A stretch of 10,094 nucleotides of DNA from the NCBI GenBank assembly GCA_028565715.1, contig JAOXYC010252676.1, forward strand, positions 1 through 10,094, given 5' to 3'. The notes below the pieces were generated by a model that saw nothing but the letters and a program-made list of their open reading frames with translations, was not told where the DNA came from and did not search any database. The position numbers and the translations under genes are program-made. How positions within the stretch are numbered: position 1 is the stretch's first letter; the number at the start of each line of letters is the position of its first letter. The DNA comes from Phoronis pallida. Taxonomy: Eukaryota > Phoronida > Phoronidae. Shown here in pieces: positions 5,484 through 10,094 of the stretch.

Positions 5484-8267
5484 ATGAATGGCGTGGACGA
5501 AACCTCGTTTTCTGAAGTGGTGAAAGCTCTAAAGAACGGACGTAATGGTGAACCAAGGACACTGTTTTTCAGACACCGAAAACTCAACAAACAAGGGGTG
5601 GTGTGTCATTCCGAAGACGACATTGACACATCGGATACATCGTCAACAAGTTGCACTGATAGTGACAACTTCTGTAGGGATGATAATTATCCTGATAAAT
5701 CCTTTATATGTGACGACACAAGAAGTCATCCACAGAGAGAGGACACTGATGTCATGAATAAACCACGTTCGAAGAGTGACCAAAGTGAAAGCAATCATTT
5801 CAAAAGCAGTTACGAGAAGTTTGATAGTGCGGTTGCGCAAGATCATGCGATGAACACTCGCGAACACGATTCGTTCGCACTCGGTGCAAAAAAAAGCTAC
5901 GGTAGAAATCGTAATGTGTCAGAAAATTGCAGTGAATATTCTGATGATAAAAAACGCCGAAAGACTTTTGAACATACTAAAAAAATGATGCACAAGACGG
6001 GTGATCCTTCGCAGATATCTGGAGAACCTTCTGAAATAGGTAGCCGTATGAAAACTGGATTTGTAAGCGATAATTTGGCACACTCGACTTCACGAACGGG
6101 TGTTTGTAGCAAGGATCGTCAGGAAGTTTCACAGAATGATCAATCAAAGTTACGAAAGTTTCGATTAAGTTTGTTGTCGCTGAACGCCCACTCTCCACGA
6201 ACCAAAAACGATGAGAATCCTAAAAGAAGAAAACGCCAAAAGAATTTTGCACGATCCAACGATGCTCGTGCCCAAATTAAATATGATTCAAGACAGTCTT
6301 CAAAGAAGCTGAGAGGCAATGTGTCGCCATCTTATGGTGATATTGGCCATAAGAGAACCTTTAATGAAGAAGGAGAAAGTCATGAAGATTCCTCATCTGG
6401 TGAGGCAAGTATAACGGTGTCTTCTGATGCTTTAAGTGAAAGTAACTTCGCTGATGTAGAATCGAGTTCAAACAGTTCAGAAGGAAACGATAGTGAAGAT
6501 AACGACAATTTTTGCCAGGTAAGAAAAATGCAGAATATCAGAAAAACATCTGAATATCTGAATCAAAGAGACTTGAACAGAAACAAAAAGGAATCAGATA
6601 AATTTAAAGGTTACTCAGACGAAGCAGGAAAACCTCTTCCATTCAAATTGAATACGCATATTTCAGAGGAGGACATTTTTTGTTCTATTTCTGATGATCC
6701 AGAGGATGAACAATCACAGAAGAATAGCTGGATCGCTTACAGTGAAGGTTTGTCTAATACGGGTACTGAAAAGAGGAAGTGTGATTTGAGGGATCAAACG
6801 AAAACGAACAAACAAGGGGACGAAACATTGAAAACGAGTGAAAAGGGAAATTCAAATTCCGATAACTATCAAGAAGAAAATAATCAATTTGAGGATAAAA
6901 ATGTTTTGAGTTATTCGAGTGATGATTGTTTACCTGAGATAAATTTGAATGATTTCAGAGAATGCTCAAAATCACAAAACAAACGTATGCCAAGATTGAG
7001 AAAAGCATCGACACAAATGTCTAAGCTTAGCAGCGACTCCTGTCAGTTATCACCTCCGGTCATGTCCGCAGGCCCATATTCAAACACGGCTACCACCCAT
7101 TCAAAACCCGACAGCGAAGGTGATATAAGAACCACCCCGGATACAGAAGTCAAAATCAAAATAGAGAAAAAATCAACGAGGAAATTCAAAAAATTGCATA
7201 TAGACACCATATCAATTTCCAGCTCGGACGATGGAGATGGGGATCATCAGTTCTTTGATGATTTAGGGACCCAACACGAAGATCGTATTGATGGAAGTCA
7301 GTTAAGCGATGACGATATACGTGTATATGAGCTTAACTTCGAAGAGTGCATTGGTATGACCGTCAAAGATACGGAGGGTAACGAAGATATTGGTCTGAAT
7401 GCTTTAGGCAATTTATCTGATTGTGGGGGCAGTGATTACGAGCAGACCCAATTGTGTGATGCGTGTGGAACGCTTTGTATGCATGAAAAGGAACTTAAAA
7501 CGCACGTTTGCAAAGATGAAGAATGTGGTGCAATTGTGAGAAAAGGGTTCCCACGTGTGAAACTGTGTAGATTAAAGAAAATGCCCCGTAGTGATCTTCA
7601 AGATGGAAAAACGCAATCAAAACTAAAACGCGACGATTCTCGTTCGTCTAAACGGAGTAGGAATCAGTCTGGACAAAATAACAATACTCAACACGAGTGT
7701 AAGGTTTGTGCAAAGGTATGTATTACAAGATCAGCGTTGAGTAATCATGTTAAGACACACAACAAGAATCGGTCTTTTAAGTGCCCAAAATGTGACTACG
7801 TCGCCAAGACCAAGGGTGCGCTGAAGGCCCACATAGGAACGCATTCTGAGAAACGCCCATTCGAATGCAAACTCTGCAATGCCTCTTTTAAGCGCCGAGC
7901 TCATTTGATGTCCCACATTGATACACATCAGAAATTGTACCGATGTCATATTTGTAAAAAAGGGTTCGCTCGGGAAGTTTGGTACATCATTCACCTACGA
8001 TCACACTCGGGTAAAAGACCTTACAAGTGCACAGTGTGCGGTGATACGTTTGCATGTAAAGAGTATCTCAGAAAACACCGCATGGTGCACAGTGACGTCA
8101 GACCGCACGCGTGCGGCACGTGCGCGCGAGAGTTTAAGACTCGGTATGAACTCAGCGGTCATAAATTTCGCATGCATGACATAAAGAAAGGTTATAAGTG
8201 TAAGGAGTGTGGAAAACGATATCGTTCAAAAAAGGGATTAGAATCACATTCTGCAACACACGACTGA
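5484..8267 (+). CDS. Nuclear C2H2 zinc-finger protein (927 aa, seven C-terminal fingers)
   Basis: A likely sequence-specific DNA-binding regulator. The first in-frame ATG (AACAATATGA, A at -3) is chosen; the frame is open back to TAG at 5418, but those 21 codons have no ATG. Residues 1-650 are rich in Ser, Asp, Glu, Lys and Asn, have no hydrophobic core, and are probably disordered. They contain basic clusters at 155-160 (DKKRRK) and 246-253 (PKRRKRQK) that look like nuclear localisation signals, and IKIE at 558-561, a SUMO-acceptor consensus, followed by a Ser/Asp stretch. A degenerate finger starts at C658/C661 and lacks a proper final pair. Seven CX2CX12HX3-4H fingers then start at C739, C767, C795, C821, C849, C877 and C906, the last ending at H926, one residue from the end. 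Linkers such as HSEKRPF and HSGKRPY resemble the classical TGEKP linker. Finger 1 has Cys and finger 2 Ala where Phe is usual, and finger 4 has Tyr for the helix Leu. The coding part is one uninterrupted exon. No specific orthologue is recognised. Confidence 0.93.
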   Translation: MNGVDETSFSEVVKALKNGRNGEPRTLFFRHRKLNKQGVVCHSEDDIDTSDTSSTSCTDSDNFCRDDNYPDKSFICDDTRSHPQREDTDVMNKPRSKSDQSESNHFKSSYEKFDSAVAQDHAMNTREHDSFALGAKKSYGRNRNVSENCSEYSDDKKRRKTFEHTKKMMHKTGDPSQISGEPSEIGSRMKTGFVSDNLAHSTSRTGVCSKDRQEVSQNDQSKLRKFRLSLLSLNAHSPRTKNDENPKRRKRQKNFARSNDARAQIKYDSRQSSKKLRGNVSPSYGDIGHKRTFNEEGESHEDSSSGEASITVSSDALSESNFADVESSSNSSEGNDSEDNDNFCQVRKMQNIRKTSEYLNQRDLNRNKKESDKFKGYSDEAGKPLPFKLNTHISEEDIFCSISDDPEDEQSQKNSWIAYSEGLSNTGTEKRKCDLRDQTKTNKQGDETLKTSEKGNSNSDNYQEENNQFEDKNVLSYSSDDCLPEINLNDFRECSKSQNKRMPRLRKASTQMSKLSSDSCQLSPPVMSAGPYSNTATTHSKPDSEGDIRTTPDTEVKIKIEKKSTRKFKKLHIDTISISSSDDGDGDHQFFDDLGTQHEDRIDGSQLSDDDIRVYELNFEECIGMTVKDTEGNEDIGLNALGNLSDCGGSDYEQTQLCDACGTLCMHEKELKTHVCKDEECGAIVRKGFPRVKLCRLKKMPRSDLQDGKTQSKLKRDDSRSSKRSRNQSGQNNNTQHECKVCAKVCITRSALSNHVKTHNKNRSFKCPKCDYVAKTKGALKAHIGTHSEKRPFECKLCNASFKRRAHLMSHIDTHQKLYRCHICKKGFAREVWYIIHLRSHSGKRPYKCTVCGDTFACKEYLRKHRMVHSDVRPHACGTCAREFKTRYELSGHKFRMHDIKKGYKCKECGKRYRSKKGLESHSATHD
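7692..8261 (+). other. Array of seven C2H2 zinc fingers
   Basis: This covers residues 737-926. All seven have intact Cys2His2 ligands; finger 6 has H-x4-H (HKFRMH). Helix positions -1, 2, 3 and 6 read TSAN, TGAA, RAHS, RVWI, CEYK, TYEG and SKGS. The linker between fingers 3 and 4 is shortened (HQKLYRC). This is a non-KRAB, irregular array rather than one of the recently duplicated uniform arrays. Confidence 0.95.
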
Positions 8268-8710
8268 AACGGTTTTTGAAATTTTAATTTGAAAATTGAA
8301 ATCTGCTCATTTAATCTGCTATTCAATTAGAAATGTAGAACTATCGCTCTCAGAGGGTTGTTAAAATTCTATTTTAGAAAAGTTTATCCTACTTGGTTTA
8401 TTACCACGACTGTGTTGAAAATGATAATATAGAAATGAAACAACAGTTAGATAATAATCACTAGTCAGATACAGGTAGGCTTTACATTGGTGAATAACCC
8501 GACATCAAAACAAAAATTAGACAACAATCAATCATCAGATACTCCCAGTGGAAACAATGTCAGGTATAGGGCTCCAACATGGCGCTAGGTATTGTCCCAT
8601 CAATGCCCCCCATTGTTAATGAATACATTGTGCACTTAATTGGGCGAGGTTTCATTGATGAATAACTCCTGATATATTGAATAAATTTTCAACCTGTTCT
8701 CAGCTACTTA
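8268..8710 (+). other. 3' untranslated region of the zinc-finger gene
   Basis: AT-rich, from the TGA stop to shortly after AATAAA at 8680-8685. It holds an imperfect duplication: 8445-8472 and 8515-8542 agree at 22 of 28 positions. Further on, related words (TTCATTGATGAATAACTCC near 8651 and TTACATTGGTGAATAACCC near 8482) suggest an older, larger repeat. The end is approximate. Confidence 0.5.
8680..8685 (+). terminator. Poly(A) signal AATAAA of the zinc-finger gene
   Basis: This is the first canonical hexamer I found downstream of the stop at 8267. It precedes the foldback element by about 95 bases. Confidence 0.5.
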
Positions 8711-8780
8711 AAACATTGCTTACTCCAAGCTGTCGGAGAAACACCTTCTCTCCTCATGACACATGTCAAACTTCATTTAA

Positions 8781-9227
8781 AGGACAGGACAACCATTTTT
8801 GAATGTTTGTCTAGGATGGTTGACAGTGCTATCATTATGAAAAATCAATTTTGGTGAAAAGATTTTTTTTTTTGAAATTAATTAGTAAAATTGCTGTAAA
8901 CACATTGGAAAAATACATTTTCTCAAATAATTTCCAGATTTTAATTCCAAACAAGAAAATTACCAAGTATGTTTAATGTAAGAATCCTAGTTATGAATAT
9001 ATTTGGCCATTTTCTTGTTTGGAATTCAAATCTTGAAATTATTTGAGAAAAACGTGTTTTTCCAATGTGTTTTAGCAAATTTTACTAGTTATGACATCAC
9101 AGATTTGATCAAAATATCAAAAATAATTTTTTCAAAATGTTTTTTTTCACTAAAATTGATTTTTCTAGCATAATGATAGCACTGTCAACCACCCTAGACA
9201 TACGTTCAAAAATGGTTGTCCTGTCCT
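8781..9227. mobile_element. 447-bp foldback (MITE-like) element with TTAA borders
   Basis: The ends are perfect inverted repeats: AGGACAGGACAACCATTTTT on the left and its reverse complement on the right. TTAA abuts both (8777-8780, 9228-9231). The arms 8781-8960 and 9009-9227 remain alignable throughout, for example GACAGTGCTATCATTATG near 8822 and its complement near 9168, and a perfect 17-bp innermost stem around 8944-8960 and 9009-9025. The loop is 48 bases. The right arm is about 39 bases longer; most of the extra lies near 9090-9125. No coding capacity. The outer ends differ from those of the element at 3886, so this is a different family with the same kind of target. Confidence 0.85.
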
Positions 9228-10033
9228 TTAATAGCCTATCTGTTTTTGTATATATTCTCGTTGTGTTGCATTTGTTTATACACGAGTCATCCGTCATTTG
9301 AAAATGTCGATGTGGTCTGAACCTAAGTCATGAAAAAAAGGTGTTGACATTTTAAATGACATCGAAGTGTTCTTGAAACAAACTCTCTGACACGACATTG
9401 ATTGCATAAAATGTTGAGTATCAATTTCATATTTAATCGTTATCAAACGTATCAGATAATACGACAACAAATATGAGACATGCAGATTGAAAATTTTGTA
9501 GCTATTTTCAAAGTTTCGTAGCCACGGGGTATTTTCAAAAACACCTGTAAAGGCCGGTGAGTGTTCACGGGTTGATTGTGTTATAGTGTAGTTGATACAA
9601 GTATGAATACGGGTTTGTGAAAAACTAAGTATTAAATAAATTGACACAGATATGATTGATTGTGATAAACTTATATTGTTTAACTTTAGATTTCTTCTAA
9701 GCAAAGTCACATAAATGATTTGATTAACCATATGCAAATTCAATAGTTTTCATAAAACACCACTGTCGTTATAAAGTCGACATTAACAACTAAGATAGAA
9801 ATATCGTCATTCTAAAAGGAATAAAATCACGGGTAAAATCAAAACAAAATTTATGCTTTACATTTTTAACGCTAGATTACGTCCTATTTACTGAGTGCTG
9901 AACAACGTTAATAATATGAAAGCTTTCTAAAGCTTTAACTTTTGGCTGTGAGTACTTGGTTAAATGATTATATTATAATATGGAATAACATTTCAAATAA
10001 ATTTGAAAATAACACAACATTGTTTTAGTCAAT
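9228..10033. other. AT-rich intergenic DNA, no gene recognised
   Basis: The only long frame (9294-9743, minus, 149 codons) has AT-driven composition (Ile, Ser, Asn, Leu) and no domain or splice signals. The short GC-richer island at 9519-9570 (CACGGGGTATTTTC ... AAAGGCCGGTGAG) stands out from its surroundings and may be repeat-derived. Nothing else is supported. Confidence 0.55.
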
Positions 10034-10069
10034 GTCGACGTTTCGGTTTATTCAGCAACCAAAATCAGG
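10034..10069 (-). repeat. Motif resembling a Penelope-type terminal repeat / degraded hammerhead core
   Basis: On the minus strand the order is CTGATTTTGG, a GGTT...AACC stem, then CCGAAACGTCGAC. Terminal repeats of Penelope-like retroelements carry hammerhead ribozyme motifs of the form CTGATGA, stem, GAAAC. Here the conserved GA after CTGAT is TT, so cleavage activity is not expected. The window ends soon after, so the rest of any element is unseen. Confidence 0.35.
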
Positions 10070-10094
10070 TATGTTACGGTAACACCATTAAAAT

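Noticed and set aside
9294-9743. 149-codon minus-strand gene
   Set aside because: AT-rich composition, no domain, no nearby promoter or splice evidence; it is likely a chance frame.
10034-10069. Active hammerhead ribozyme
   Set aside because: The core GA after CTGAT is replaced by TT and stem III is not clear.
1-10094. CRISPR array, bacterial defence system or prophage
   Set aside because: There are no regularly spaced repeats, no compact operons and no ribosome binding sites; introns, poly(A) signals and domains are metazoan.

Overview
The window looks like nuclear DNA from an invertebrate animal, most likely a lophotrochozoan such as a mollusc; the exact group is inference. The signs are AT-rich non-coding sequence, spliceosomal introns with GT...AG ends, AATAAA poly(A) signals, a tRNA-derived SINE present twice, large foldback elements flanked by TTAA, and metazoan protein domains (kringle, C2H2 zinc fingers). 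There are no operons, Shine-Dalgarno sites or bacterial genes.

Left part (about 1-3600, + strand): the 3' portion of a multi-exon gene encoding a kringle-domain protein. No single open frame shows it. Six exons (295-419, 966-1114, 1272-1404, 1901-2024, 2678-2826, 3286-3296 to the stop) can be joined, each with GT/AG borders and matching phase. They give the last 229 residues: about 136 unrecognised residues, a complete six-cysteine kringle split over two exons, and a short tail. Its introns hold two copies of a very short tRNA-derived SINE, one upstream of and one downstream of the kringle exons, plus a GAT/ATG-rich simple repeat. A poly(A) signal lies at 3576-3581. The 5' end of the gene is outside the window.

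Middle (about 3600-5480): intergenic DNA. It contains short repeats (3721-3834), a 675-bp foldback element bordered by TTAA (3886-4560), a more GC-rich patch opening with two overlapping palindromes (4564-4603), an 80-bp hairpin (4882-4961), and a putative promoter and 5' leader for the next gene with a well-placed upstream ORF (5300-5386).

Right part (5484-8267, + strand): an uninterrupted 927-codon reading frame for a nuclear C2H2 zinc-finger protein. It has a long, charged, serine-rich, probably disordered N-terminal region, basic nuclear-localisation-like clusters and a SUMO consensus site, followed by seven C-terminal zinc fingers. Its 3' UTR ends near the poly(A) signal at 8680-8685. 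A second TTAA-bordered foldback element (447 bp, 8781-9227) follows. The remainder is AT-rich with no convincing gene, ending in a motif resembling a Penelope-type terminal repeat on the minus strand (10034-10069).

The two genes share a strand but nothing links them functionally. The most unusual structures are the short SINE, whose flanks extend the tRNA acceptor stem in register, and the two foldback elements with different ends but the same TTAA target.
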